From contig VGVQ01000005.1 in assembly GCA_016874005.1 (NCBI GenBank), positions 62,001 through 126,000 on the forward strand: a DNA stretch of 64,000 bases. The letters run 5' to 3'. The notes below the pieces were generated by a model. It was not told the origin of the DNA, made no database searches, and saw only the letters and a program-made list of their open reading frames with translations. Of this stretch, positions 1 through 12,564 are shown piece after piece (the stretch's first letter is position 1; each line of letters opens with the position of its first letter). The stretch is from Gemmatimonadota bacterium. Its GTDB lineage: Bacteria > Gemmatimonadota > Gemmatimonadetes > Gemmatimonadales > GWC2-71-9. The position numbers and the translations under genes were made by a program.

Positions 1-2962
1 GGTCCGCGACCGACTGGGCCAAGAGCGGGAAGCTGTAATCGGTGGCCGGTCGGAGCATCCGGCGACGGCTATGCGGCACCAATTGGCGCCACGGCATCCA
101 GAGCCGGAGCTTGGGGTCCTTCCAGATCTCCCGCTCGGCGAAGTAGTACTCGTCGTTCCAGGGGCCCGCCCCACCCACCACCGACGTCGGAGAGTAGAAC
201 GTGTTGGCTTTGCCGAAGAACTTCGAGACGTCCGAGTAGATCGGGGCGTAGGACATCGGGTGCTCCCACCCGGTTTGCCCGTCCATCATCATCCCCAGGT
301 TGTAGGCGAGGTCGCCGCCTTCCGCGGTGACCATCAGGCCTCGCTTTCGGGCCACATCGCTGACCCACTGCCGCTGATCACGCCGCGGCTGCATGTACTG
401 TTTCAAGGAGACCGCGCCCCAGGACTGGAGTCGGTCGATGTTGTCTTCCGCCACCTGGTAGCTGGTCAACTCGTTCTGGCGCGACGCGTCGCCCTGGTAG
501 AGCGGGTCGCCGGTGCTGTAGGTCCGCGGCCCGATCACTTCGCCCGCCTCGATCATCTCGGCCACCGGAAAGACGTCCTGGCTCCACATCGAGTTGTCGA
601 GGTTGGTGGTGACCCCGTAGGCGAGGGCCACGCCGGTCTCGAACAAGTGCTTCGGGAACACCCCGCGATACTCGCGGTAGAAGTGCGAATGCATGTCGAC
701 GAAGCCGGGGATGATCGTCTTGCCCCCGGCATCGATGACCCTGGCGCCGGCGGTGCTGCACTGGCCCACGCAGGTGATCCAGGCGCCGTCGACCACGATG
801 GTGCCGCGGTCGATGACCCGTCGGTTCTCGAGCGTGACGATCCGGGCGCCGGTGAGCGCGACTTTCCCCCTCGGAAGCGACCGGGCGACGGTGTGACGAA
901 TGGTGGTCGTGTCGGTCCGGCCGGTGGCGGGGTCGTGGGTGAAGTACCGGTTGCCGCTGCCGAATTCGAGCACCGAGCCGCGCCAGCGGGGGTAGAGGCC
1001 GCCCTTGGTGGTCACCGTGGTGACTGGCAGGCCGCCACTCTTCTTCTCGAGCGCAATCGGCTTGGTGGCGGTGCCCAGCGGCGGCAGCGGGACCCAATAG
1101 ACGTTGTCGCCCTCGTTGAAGGCGGCCCGCTTGCCGTCAGGGGAGACCACGATCTCGTCGGCGTACGGGAACGAGAGCACCTCCCGCCGATCCGATCCAT
1201 CCGCCGCGACCGAGACCAGAACCCACCGCACCCCCTCAGCCACCCGCTGGTGATCGGGGAACCAGACCCGACCGTCCGCCGAGACGCTGGGGCGGGGGGT
1301 CTGGTGCCGGAAGGTCGAGAAGAAGGTCCCTTCGGGCACGGGGGCCCTGACCAGCTGGCGATAGGCCCCGCCGTCCGCGGGCACCGAGACGATGTCGTAG
1401 TAGGCGTCGTGGACCATCGACCAGTGATTGAGACTCGCCCCGGCGCCCCGCGTCACCACGACGGTGCGGCCATCCGGCGCCCAGGCCGGGTGAAGGTATT
1501 CGCCGGGCTCGGTGGTCAGCTGCACGGGCGGTCCACCCCCGGCGGGAGCTTTCCAGAGGTGACCAGCGGCGCTCTCGTCCACCGTCACAAACGCGACCCA
1601 GCGGCCATCGGGCGACCAGGCCGGGGCGTACTCGAGCGGACCGCTGCCGGGCGGAGTCAGGCGGCGCGGGGCGCCGCCGCGGTCGGTCAACCAGATTCGG
1701 CCGGCGGCTTCGAACGCCACTTGCCGTCCATCCGGCGAGCCGGTCTGCCAGCGATGGAACTTGGTCTCGAAATTCCCGTCGTCGATCCGGAACGGCCGAT
1801 AGGCTTGCTCGGAGATGGTCCGCTGGACCCGGGCCTGGAACGGAATCGTGGTCACCGCGCCGGTCGCCACGTCCACCCGCCGGATCTTGCCGCCCTGGGC
1901 GATGACCAATGAACGACTGTCCGCCGTCCAGCGATAACCCGGCAGCACCCGAAGCACCTTGATCGCCTCGGTCATGTCGATCTCGATCGGGTCCATCAAG
2001 ATCCGCTCTCGGCCGGTCTCGAGGTCCAAGAGCCACAGGGCGGTCCGCGGGCCAAACCGGTGCCCCTTGTAGCTCAGGGTACCGTCGGGAATCCGCCGCG
2101 CGAACGCCAGCCACCGACCGTTAGGCGACACTTCGGCCGCGTAGCCGCCGCCGCTCGAGATTCGGAACTGGCGGGTCGGCAGGCCCGCGGTGATCGGCTC
2201 GATCCGGCCGCGCCCGAGGTCCATCCGCCGAAGCTGAATGGCGCCCTGAAGGATGTCCGAGGTGGTGGCGGATTCTTCGTCGTGGGTCCACGGGACCGTC
2301 TCGCCGGGGGTGTTTTCCTGGAAGTAGAGGTAGCGACCATCGCTGCTGGGCGACGGCCACGCGGCCCCCCGGGCCTGCTGCCCGTCGACCAGCGAAACGC
2401 CTTTGCCGCCGTCTTTGTGGAACATCCAGATTCCGCTACCGCCGGAGCCGCCGGGCAGCTGGCGCTGCTCGACCAGGATGTACTGGCCGTCGGGCGTCCA
2501 GACCGGATCGTTGGCGCGGGCGGTGAGGTCGGACTGGACCTGGCGTGGGTTGCTGCCGTCGGCGTCCATGATCCAGAGGTTGTTTTGGCCTTTGCGATCG
2601 GAGATGAACGCGATGGTTCGGCCGTCGGGCGATACGGCGGGCTGGTAGTTGAGCGCCACCCCGCTCGCTTGCGTGAGGCTGGTGGCCTCACCGCCGGCGG
2701 CGGGGATCCGATAGACGTGGCCCAGGAGATCGAAGTAGATCCACCGCCCGTCGGACGAGACGTCGACCGTCATCCAGGTGCCTTCCTGGGTGGTGAAGTC
2801 GATCTGCCGGGTGGTGCCGCGGGCGAGGGTGACGTCCCATGCCGCGGCGGGGGCGGCCGGGGGCTGTGCGGCCACCGGAGCGACGGCAACTGACCACGAT
2901 GGCAGAGTGGCGGTCAACAGCCCCACGGCGGTCCGGCGCAAGGAGCGAAGGCCTCGAGGCAT
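1..2962 (-). CDS. Exported TolB-propeller / amidohydrolase fusion, C-terminus cut by window edge
   Basis: 987 residues are visible and the frame is still open at base 2, so the C-terminal part is missing. The start at 2962 gives a basic then hydrophobic signal peptide (about residues 1-33). Residues of about 50-700 carry repeated SPDGR-type motifs of WD40-like/TolB (PD40) blades. An amidohydrolase domain follows, opening with GARIVTLENRRVI and holding an HSH metal motif near residue 755 and a later WEHP histidine. The start has a GGGAGA ribosome site about 7 bases upstream. It is a close paralogue of the gene at 3767-7054, sharing nearly the same N-terminal blade sequence. Family members are metal-dependent hydrolases of C-N bonds such as imidopeptides; the substrate here is unknown. 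Confidence 0.9.
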   Translation of the reverse strand, partial: MPRGLRSLRRTAVGLLTATLPSWSVAVAPVAAQPPAAPAAAWDVTLARGTTRQIDFTTQEGTWMTVDVSSDGRWIYFDLLGHVYRIPAAGGEATSLTQASGVALNYQPAVSPDGRTIAFISDRKGQNNLWIMDADGSNPRQVQSDLTARANDPVWTPDGQYILVEQRQLPGGSGGSGIWMFHKDGGKGVSLVDGQQARGAAWPSPSSDGRYLYFQENTPGETVPWTHDEESATTSDILQGAIQLRRMDLGRGRIEPITAGLPTRQFRISSGGGYAAEVSPNGRWLAFARRIPDGTLSYKGHRFGPRTALWLLDLETGRERILMDPIEIDMTEAIKVLRVLPGYRWTADSRSLVIAQGGKIRRVDVATGAVTTIPFQARVQRTISEQAYRPFRIDDGNFETKFHRWQTGSPDGRQVAFEAAGRIWLTDRGGAPRRLTPPGSGPLEYAPAWSPDGRWVAFVTVDESAAGHLWKAPAGGGPPVQLTTEPGEYLHPAWAPDGRTVVVTRGAGASLNHWSMVHDAYYDIVSVPADGGAYRQLVRAPVPEGTFFSTFRHQTPRPSVSADGRVWFPDHQRVAEGVRWVLVSVAADGSDRREVLSFPYADEIVVSPDGKRAAFNEGDNVYWVPLPPLGTATKPIALEKKSGGLPVTTVTTKGGLYPRWRGSVLEFGSGNRYFTHDPATGRTDTTTIRHTVARSLPRGKVALTGARIVTLENRRVIDRGTIVVDGAWITCVGQCSTAGARVIDAGGKTIIPGFVDMHSHFYREYRGVFPKHLFETGVALAYGVTTNLDNSMWSQDVFPVAEMIEAGEVIGPRTYSTGDPLYQGDASRQNELTSYQVAEDNIDRLQSWGAVSLKQYMQPRRDQRQWVSDVARKRGLMVTAEGGDLAYNLGMMMDGQTGWEHPMSYAPIYSDVSKFFGKANTFYSPTSVVGGAGPWNDEYYFAEREIWKDPKLRLWMPWRQLVPHSRRRMLRPATDYSFPLLAQSVAD

Positions 2963-3159
2963 GAAGCGATCTCCCGATGTCGAGTGATTAAGTGTTTGGC
3001 CGAGCCATGAGAATATATCCTCTGCGCACTCGGTTCGCGCGGAGCCCGCATCCTTCGCAGCGAAATGAACCTCGGTTGCGGCGTTCTGGTTACCGCGGTG
3101 TCGGCTCGCCACCGCAACTTGGGGCATGCCCACTGGTCTCCCCCGCAGCGCCGAGCCGA

Positions 3160-3165
3160 TATTAT
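3160..3165 (+). promoter_or_regulatory. -10-like box directly before the Uma2 gene
   Basis: TATTAT sits 4 bases before the in-frame ATG at 3170 and overlaps the ATG at 3164. If it is a real -10 element, the transcript would start close to the start codon (leaderless) and favour ATG 3170. No convincing -35 is visible. Confidence 0.35.
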
Positions 3166-3724
3166 GGTCATGCCCGAGTTGGCCCGCCGGTACACCGTCC
3201 GCGACCTCGAATCGTTCCCGAACGACGGGAACAAGTACGAACTCATTCGGGGCGAGTTGATCGTGAGCACGGCCCCGTCGGTGATTCACGAAATGGTGGT
3301 CGGCCGCCTGAACCTGGCCCTCGCCGACTACCTTCGCACCCTGGGGCTGGCTGACACCTTGTTCGCCGTCCCCGCCGACATCAGTTGGGACGAGGAGACA
3401 CTCGTCCAGCCCGATCTCCTGGTTGTTCGACCGGAGGAGCTGACCAGAAGTTGGGAGTCGATGAAGCACCTCCGGCTTGCGGTCGAGGTGCTCTCGCCGT
3501 CCAGTGCTCGGCGCGACCGGGTCGACAAGCGGCTTTTGTATCAGGAGCGATTGGTCGAGACCTACTGGGTCGTCGACCCCGACGCGGAGTTGGTCGAGGA
3601 ATGGCGGCCGAACGAAGCCCGACCGATGGTGTGGGCGGACACGTTGAGGTGGGCCGTGACGCCGGATGCGCCCGCCGTCGAGATCGCGGTTGCCTCGCTA
3701 TTTCGCGGGCTGCCCTCGGCATAG
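3164..3724 (+). CDS. Uma2 family protein (PD-(D/E)XK nuclease fold)
   Basis: 186 residues. The motifs QPDLLVV and VEVLSPSS, about 40 residues apart, are the typical Uma2/DUF820 acidic active-site strands, and the C-terminal half (ETYWVVDPD) also fits. Length matches the family (about 180-200). The open frame extends upstream to 3065, but that part has no family similarity; the start is ATG 3164 or ATG 3170 (MPELARRYT). Uma2 proteins are common in cyanobacteria and GC-rich bacteria and have a restriction-endonuclease-like fold, but their role is not settled. The gene stands alone between two reverse-strand amidohydrolase genes and has no partner methyltransferase. Confidence 0.85.
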   Translation: MVMPELARRYTVRDLESFPNDGNKYELIRGELIVSTAPSVIHEMVVGRLNLALADYLRTLGLADTLFAVPADISWDEETLVQPDLLVVRPEELTRSWESMKHLRLAVEVLSPSSARRDRVDKRLLYQERLVETYWVVDPDAELVEEWRPNEARPMVWADTLRWAVTPDAPAVEIAVASLFRGLPSA

Positions 3725-3766
3725 GCTGCGGCCGCGACTCCGAGACAGAGGGGCCTTTTTACAGCT

Positions 3767-6700
3767 CTACCGCATGTCCCAGTGATCGTCCGAGCGGACA
3801 TCGGTCCGGAGCATCGGCTCCGGGTTCCACCACTTCGCCCCGAACGGCCTGACCCGAGGCCAGATCTCATCGAGCGTGTTGGCATCCCGTAACCGGCCGC
3901 CCTTTATCACGTACCTGAGATCGGTCGACCGGCGCAAATTGGCCACCGGATCGGTGTTGAGCACGATCAGATCCGCCTCCTTACCCACCGCGATCGACCC
4001 GATCTCCCGCTCCAACCCGAGGAAATGTGCCGCGTCGATCGTGGCCGCCTCCAATGCCTCGATCGACCGCATCCCGAGCCCGAAGCTCCACATCTCCCAG
4101 TGAGTGCCTAACCCGTCCTGCTCGCCGTGGGCACCAACGGCCAGATAGCCGCCGGCCCGCTTGATCATCGCCGCGCCCTGGGCCGCGATCGGGAGAACGA
4201 ACTCCTCGAGCGGCTTCTTCACGAAGCTCCGCCTGGTGGCAATCCGTTGCCACGGCGTCCAGGCCAGCACCTTCTGGTTACGCCAGAGGTCCTCTTCACC
4301 CAACCAATACTCGATCGCGTTGCCGATCGGGTAGTCGCTAATGAAGAGTTGGGCCGAGTAATGCATCTGGGCGGCGCCGAGGAAGCGGGCCACGTCGCCA
4401 TAGATGGGGTGTTGCTGAATCGGATGCTCCCAGCCGGTGCTGCCGCTCATCGCCAGGCCGAGGAGGTAGTTGAGGTCGGCGCCCTCGGAGGTGATCGTCA
4501 CGGCGCGGTCGCGGGCGGCCTGGGCCAGCATCTGTCGTTGGGTTCTGGTGCACTGCTTGTAATCCTTGATCGACAATGCCCCGCGATCGGCGGCGCGGAC
4601 CAGGTGTTGCCGGGCGTCCTCGAACACCTCGATCTCCCGCAGGTCGTCGAAATCGGAGCAGGTGAGCGGCACTCCGGTGGACAGGGTTCGCGGCCCAACC
4701 AGGGCGCCCGCCTCGACCATCTCGCCCACGCTCCACCCAATCCGGGGATCATTGGCCGGGTCGTGGGTCGTGGTCACCCCCCACGCCAGATACCGGGCCG
4801 ACGACGATCGTCGCCGAGGAATGATGCCGGTCTCTTCTTCGGTGAGATGGTGGGCGTGGACGTCGATCAAGCCGGGAAGTACCGTCTTGCCGGCGAGATC
4901 GATTCGTCGGGCTACCCCAGCGACGGAGCAGACCCCGACGCAAGCGATCCGGCCGTCTCGTACCACCACGGTGCCACGAGGAATGATCCGCCGACCTTCC
5001 ATCGTGACGATCCGCGCGTTGACCAGCGCGATCGACCCACGGGCCCGGTCCCGCGGCAGGGTCAGGCCCAACGAAACGGTGTCGGCCCGGCTGGTGGTCA
5101 CGTCGTAGCTGATCAGCCGCCCCGTGGCGGTGAACTCGACCACCGTGGCGGATCGCCACCGGGGCCATTCGCCGCCCTCGAGGCTCAAGCGGCGCACCGC
5201 GCGGTTGCCGGGACCGATGTCGATCTCCAACGAATCGCCGACCGCGGCAGGCATCGGGGCCACGAAGACGTCGAACTGCTGCCAGAACGCCACCCATTTG
5301 CCATCGGGGGACGGTTTGACCAGCGCGCTGGTGCCCGCCACGGCCGGGTGAGTCCACGGCGCGGCCGCCCCCGGTCTGGTCGCGATGATCTTGTTCCCCT
5401 GGACCCGATACACTCGGCCGGACAAATCGAAGGCGTTGAACGCCGGAAGCCCGGGGCCGCGGAGCACGCGGTGAGCGCCGCCGCCGGCCGGCACCGCCAC
5501 GACTTCCCAGCCTCGACCATCGGCGGTGTAGCTCAGTTCCGGGGCCCAGCGATTGACGACGATCTCGCGGCCGTCCGGGGTCCACTCCGGGAGATACAGC
5601 CTGGTGGCGGAGCCGGCGACTTTCACCGGTCCGCCGCCCCGAGCGGTCATCGTCCACAGAGCGCCTCCGGTGGGATCGTCCCAGGTGGTAAACGCGATGG
5701 CCCGACTGTCAGGCGACCACGCCGGGGTCAGCTCGGTGACGGAGTCGCCTAACGCCGACAACTGCCTCGGCGCGCCGCCTGGCAGCGGCTTGACCCAGAG
5801 CCGGCCCGCCGCCTCGAACACCACCGCGTGGCCATCCGGCGCGGTAGCCGGCCAGCGGGCGTTCTTGACCACGAACGAGTCCGACGCCACCGAGCCCCGG
5901 GCCCGCGCCTGTTCGGAGATGGTTCGCTGGACCCGCGCCTCGAACGGAATGGTGGTGACCCGCCCGTCCGCGACCCACACCCGCCGGAGCTTGCCGCCTT
6001 GGGTGAGGACCAACGATTTGCCGTCCTTGGCCCAGGCATACCCCGGGAGCACTCGATGCTCCCACGCCGGGTGCAGGTCCATCTGATCGCCGGTGATCGG
6101 ATCCATCAAGGCACGCTCGCGGCCCGTGGTCAGATCGCGGAGCCATAGCGCCGAGCGGCCCACGTACCTCTGACCGGCCACCGAGGTCCTCGCCCCGGGG
6201 ATCTTCCGCACGAAGGCCAACGTGGTACCATCGGGCGAGACCTCGGGGGCAATCTCGCCTAACCGAAGCGGATAGGCGGGACGGCCGCAACAGGTGAGGT
6301 AGCCCGCTTTGTTCTCGGTGACCTCGTCCACCCGCCCCGACGCCAGCTCGATCCGTTTGAGCTGGCGATCGTTGCCGGCGAACAGCGACGAGTGGAAGTA
6401 GAGGTAGCGGCCATCGGGCGTGGGCGACGCCCACTGGATCCGATCCTGCCCGACCCAGACGCCGGCCCGCGCCGGCACCGACGAACCGGAGGCCGCGGCG
6501 CGGACCACCAGTGTGGGCTCACCACCGGCCGCGGGGACGGCCCAGATCTCATCGCCGGTGCGATAAAAGCCCGAGGGGGTCTTCATCCGGCGGGTGAAAT
6601 AGATCGTGGCGCCGTCGGGCGACCAGGCCGGCTCGATGGCCCGGCTGTTGTCGTCGATGAGCAGCGCCTTGGGATTGGAGCCGTCGGCGTTCATGACCCA

Positions 6701-7054
6701 GAGATTGTCCTGCCCCGCGCGATCCGAGACAAAGGCGATCCGGCGGCCGTCCGGCGAGATACGGGGGTGGTAGTTGAGCGCGATCCCGGAGTTCTGGGTC
6801 AAGCTGGTGGCAACCCCACCGGCGATCGGCACCGAGTAGACATGACCGAGGAGATCGAACACCAGCCGCGAACCGTCGGGCGAGATGTCGACCGACATCC
6901 AGGTGCCCTCGGTGGTGGCGAAGTCGATCTGCCGAGTGGCGCCTCGCGGGACGGTCGGGTCCCAGCGGTCCTGGGCGGTCGCGGTGGCGGCGGCCGCGAG
7001 GAGGCAGAGCACCGCGGGCCAAGGGCGACGAAAACGGTGCATTGGTGGTCTCAT
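3767..7054 (-). CDS. Exported TolB-propeller / amidohydrolase fusion
   Basis: 1095 residues. The ATG at 7054 overlaps the stop of the upstream acylase gene as ATGA, so translation is probably coupled; a second ATG lies four codons later. A signal peptide ending at ATAQ is followed by about 650 residues of TolB/PD40 blades with repeated SPDGR motifs. The amidohydrolase domain begins near 'GSIALVNARIVTMEG'. It has an HAH metal motif near residue 735, a lysine in LSIKDYK that could be the carboxylated metal bridge, WEHP, and a C-terminal GKEADLIVLNTDP strand. It probably hydrolyses a cyclic amide, dipeptide or related bond outside the cytoplasm. Paralogue of the gene at 1-2962. Confidence 0.9.
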   Translation of the reverse strand: MRPPMHRFRRPWPAVLCLLAAAATATAQDRWDPTVPRGATRQIDFATTEGTWMSVDISPDGSRLVFDLLGHVYSVPIAGGVATSLTQNSGIALNYHPRISPDGRRIAFVSDRAGQDNLWVMNADGSNPKALLIDDNSRAIEPAWSPDGATIYFTRRMKTPSGFYRTGDEIWAVPAAGGEPTLVVRAAASGSSVPARAGVWVGQDRIQWASPTPDGRYLYFHSSLFAGNDRQLKRIELASGRVDEVTENKAGYLTCCGRPAYPLRLGEIAPEVSPDGTTLAFVRKIPGARTSVAGQRYVGRSALWLRDLTTGRERALMDPITGDQMDLHPAWEHRVLPGYAWAKDGKSLVLTQGGKLRRVWVADGRVTTIPFEARVQRTISEQARARGSVASDSFVVKNARWPATAPDGHAVVFEAAGRLWVKPLPGGAPRQLSALGDSVTELTPAWSPDSRAIAFTTWDDPTGGALWTMTARGGGPVKVAGSATRLYLPEWTPDGREIVVNRWAPELSYTADGRGWEVVAVPAGGGAHRVLRGPGLPAFNAFDLSGRVYRVQGNKIIATRPGAAAPWTHPAVAGTSALVKPSPDGKWVAFWQQFDVFVAPMPAAVGDSLEIDIGPGNRAVRRLSLEGGEWPRWRSATVVEFTATGRLISYDVTTSRADTVSLGLTLPRDRARGSIALVNARIVTMEGRRIIPRGTVVVRDGRIACVGVCSVAGVARRIDLAGKTVLPGLIDVHAHHLTEEETGIIPRRRSSSARYLAWGVTTTHDPANDPRIGWSVGEMVEAGALVGPRTLSTGVPLTCSDFDDLREIEVFEDARQHLVRAADRGALSIKDYKQCTRTQRQMLAQAARDRAVTITSEGADLNYLLGLAMSGSTGWEHPIQQHPIYGDVARFLGAAQMHYSAQLFISDYPIGNAIEYWLGEEDLWRNQKVLAWTPWQRIATRRSFVKKPLEEFVLPIAAQGAAMIKRAGGYLAVGAHGEQDGLGTHWEMWSFGLGMRSIEALEAATIDAAHFLGLEREIGSIAVGKEADLIVLNTDPVANLRRSTDLRYVIKGGRLRDANTLDEIWPRVRPFGAKWWNPEPMLRTDVRSDDHWDMR

Positions 7055-9252
7055 CGGATCGGTGGTACCTCGAGGGTCTTCTCGGAACGAACCCGGGGGA
7101 TCAGCTCCGAACGTTCGAAATAGACGGGCTTCATCCGACGGGGACTGGTCAGGTTGGCCGCCTGGTCGTCGTAATGCGGCGAGTCGGGTTGGCTCGACTG
7201 GCCGAAGTTGTGGATGGTGAAGGAGCGAATCGGGTTGGTGAACACCGTCAGCCGCAAGAGCCGGGAGCCGATCTGGGCGTGATAACGACCCGCCGAATCG
7301 GGCCGATCCGCCGTGAAGGCCCGAAGCGTCATCACGCAGACGTGGTTGAACGATGCCAGTCCCTCGCACGCCGACCGGTTCCGTGGCACCAGCGAAACCC
7401 CGCCCACCGGCCACGACGACTTGCCGCCTCGGCCGATCCGGAACACGTCGCCGAAGACCCGATCGATTCCGCCAGGTGTCTTGGTGATCTCGACCACCGC
7501 CGTATCGATGGCGTCGAGGAGACGGTTGGCGAGTGGAGCGGCGATGGTATCGGTTGCTCGGAAGGCCGGCGCGACGACCTCGAGAGGCAACCCGCCGGGC
7601 TGATGGGCGATCGCGTTGCGCCAGTGCCAGAAGTTGAGTGCGGCCGCGGAGCCGGCCCTGGCCTGCCCGTCGAACCGGAGAATCCGGTCCACCAGGGTGC
7701 GCCCCGCGGCCGTCAGGGCGGCGGCCCGCTCCGGCTGGCGGTCGAGACTCCGCTTCAGGGCCGCCCGCCAGATCTCGGTGTCCATCCACTTCTCGTCGAG
7801 CGCCAACTCGATCGCATCCTCCACCGTGAACCGATACGCCGCCGAGAGCGCTTCCGTTGCTCGGCGGCCCCGGCTGTTGGTCCGGCCGGGCGTGTCGTTG
7901 AAGATGTACTTAGGATAGCGATCGGCAGTCGTTGGGTTGCCGGGGAACATCATGTCCGGCGCGATATTGTTGTTCTGCATGTAGCCCGTGATCGGGTTCT
8001 CGACCTGGACCAAGTCATCGAGCGGATGGACGCCGAGCCAGGCGGTGGCCGAGGTGTTGCCAGCGACCGGCTTGCTCCAATCGAACCCGGCCGGTCGCCT
8101 GGGTGTCTTGCCGGCCCGGAGGTAGAAGGATCTGCCCTCCGCATCGCCGACCATGACGTTCTGGGGAAACATGCCGAGGCTTCGCATGGCGTCGCGGACC
8201 CCAGCGGCGTTGGGCGCGAGAACCATGCGGTACACTTCGTCGTCGAAGACCCCAGCGTCTGGCATGTAGGCGGTGCTGACCACGTAAGCGGTGTTCCCGG
8301 CCCGGGCCACCACCGGCGACCAGACGCCGTTATGTCTAGTGTATTCGAAGGTCCGAGTCACCGGCGCCGCGTCTTTCACCGCGATCGTGGTGGACCGCAC
8401 CGTCATCTGCATCGGCTTGCCGTCGTAGAGGTAGCGTCGCGGGTTGGCCGGATCGACCTCGACCTTGTAGCAGTCCGCCACGTCCGGGGCGCCCGTGGTC
8501 ATGCCCCAGGCCACCCGTTTGGTCTGCACCAAGAGCGGCATCGCGCCCATGGCGTAGCCGGCCATCTCGAGCCGGCCGGCGTGCATCCGGAACTCGTAGA
8601 CGAACTGGCCGTCGACTCCGCCGTGCGGGTCCGACAGCATCATCATGGCATTGTCGGCGGTGCGCCACGGCGCGAGGATCCACTCGTTGGAGGCCAGGGT
8701 GCCGCGGTGCTCCAGAGCCGCGATATCCGCCTGGGCCAGGGTCACCCCGCCTCGACGGCAATCGGCCAGACCTTCGCCCGCCTGGTAGGCGAGCCACAAG
8801 AGCCAGCGCGAGATGACCACCGGATCCCAGGCCTCGAGCCGGGGGGCCCAGGCTGGCGTCTTGGTGGGATGTTCCTTCATCCAAGTCGTGAGCCCCGCGA
8901 CCCAGGCCCGATAATTGGCCTGGAGTGACGGGGTCATCTCGAGGAAGCCGAGCTTCGATTCTTCCAGGTGACGCCAGCGACGGGCGGCGACGTCGCTCTC
9001 GAGCTGCTCGGCCCCGAACGCGGCGGCCGCTTCGCCCCGGGCCAGCACCACCATGGTCAGCACGTATTCGAGCTCGTCCTCGGCCATGGCGTAGCCGAGC
9101 GCGTAGTAGCCGGCGGCTTCGGTGGGGGCGTAGATGTGGGGCACCCCCCAATCGTCCCGATAGATCGTGGCACGGTCTTGCGCGGCGACCGCCGGGGCGC
9201 AGAGGCACCAGCCAACCATCGTTAGGCCCCCGGCGAGACGGCCTGGCATCAT
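7051..9252 (-). CDS. Penicillin acylase family Ntn hydrolase (acylase)
   Basis: 733 residues. N-terminal signal peptide ending APAVAAQ. IYRDDWGVPHIYAPT near residue 30 is the family's opening strand. The autocatalytic nucleophile is Ser188 in LASNEW: the preceding stretch would be the excised alpha/linker part and Ser188 the N-terminus of the beta chain. NAMMMLSDPHGG and the later VSLVPRNR region also fit the family, which cleaves amide bonds of penicillins, acyl-homoserine lactones and other N-acyl compounds; the sequence does not decide the substrate. A GAGGAGA ribosome site precedes the ATG, and a second ATG lies one codon in. It is the first gene of a two-gene operon with the amidohydrolase fusion (ATGA overlap). 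Confidence 0.92.
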   Translation of the reverse strand: MMPGRLAGGLTMVGWCLCAPAVAAQDRATIYRDDWGVPHIYAPTEAAGYYALGYAMAEDELEYVLTMVVLARGEAAAAFGAEQLESDVAARRWRHLEESKLGFLEMTPSLQANYRAWVAGLTTWMKEHPTKTPAWAPRLEAWDPVVISRWLLWLAYQAGEGLADCRRGGVTLAQADIAALEHRGTLASNEWILAPWRTADNAMMMLSDPHGGVDGQFVYEFRMHAGRLEMAGYAMGAMPLLVQTKRVAWGMTTGAPDVADCYKVEVDPANPRRYLYDGKPMQMTVRSTTIAVKDAAPVTRTFEYTRHNGVWSPVVARAGNTAYVVSTAYMPDAGVFDDEVYRMVLAPNAAGVRDAMRSLGMFPQNVMVGDAEGRSFYLRAGKTPRRPAGFDWSKPVAGNTSATAWLGVHPLDDLVQVENPITGYMQNNNIAPDMMFPGNPTTADRYPKYIFNDTPGRTNSRGRRATEALSAAYRFTVEDAIELALDEKWMDTEIWRAALKRSLDRQPERAAALTAAGRTLVDRILRFDGQARAGSAAALNFWHWRNAIAHQPGGLPLEVVAPAFRATDTIAAPLANRLLDAIDTAVVEITKTPGGIDRVFGDVFRIGRGGKSSWPVGGVSLVPRNRSACEGLASFNHVCVMTLRAFTADRPDSAGRYHAQIGSRLLRLTVFTNPIRSFTIHNFGQSSQPDSPHYDDQAANLTSPRRMKPVYFERSELIPRVRSEKTLEVPPIR

Positions 9253-9303
9253 GGTCCCATTCTCCTCGTGTCGGTCAGGTTCGGCGCGGCGGCGCTCCGA
9301 GCA

Positions 9304-9309
9304 ATTCTA
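9304..9309 (-). promoter_or_regulatory. -10-like box for the acylase operon
   Basis: On the reverse strand this reads TAGAAT, about 50 bases upstream of the acylase start. No good -35 is visible at 16-18 bases. Confidence 0.4.
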
Positions 9310-9357
9310 CCGCGGAAAGTGGTCCGGCACGAGCCGACCGCGACCCGGTTGGGCGGT

Positions 9358-9386
9358 TTGTTCCAACCCGGCCCGCGAGATATCCT
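9358..9386 (+). promoter_or_regulatory. Candidate sigma-70-type promoter of the sortilin/S9 operon
   Basis: TTGTTC (9358-9363), a 17-base spacer, then TATCCT (9381-9386). Transcription would start near 9392, just past the ATG at 9388, which supports the downstream GTG at 9430 as the true start of the next gene. Confidence 0.5.
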
Positions 9387-9429
9387 TATGGCGACGCCAA
9401 ATCACCTCGAACGGCAGGGAGTTTTCCTC

Positions 9430-12560
<3,131 letters not shown>

Positions 12561-12564
<4 letters not shown>

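Noticed and set aside
71-1912. Forward open frame of 613 codons
   Set aside because: Antisense to the amidohydrolase fusion; low-complexity translation.
3725-3766. Short T-run after a GC-rich patch between Uma2 and the amidohydrolase
   Set aside because: No stable stem precedes the T-run.
7055-7789. Upstream extension of the amidohydrolase fusion to a start at 7789
   Set aside because: It lies inside the acylase gene in another frame; the ATG at 7054 with signal peptide and ATGA overlap is better.
9388-9429. ATG 9388 as start of the sortilin-like gene
   Set aside because: No ribosome site, almost coincides with the predicted transcript start, and gives a poor signal peptide compared with GTG 9430.
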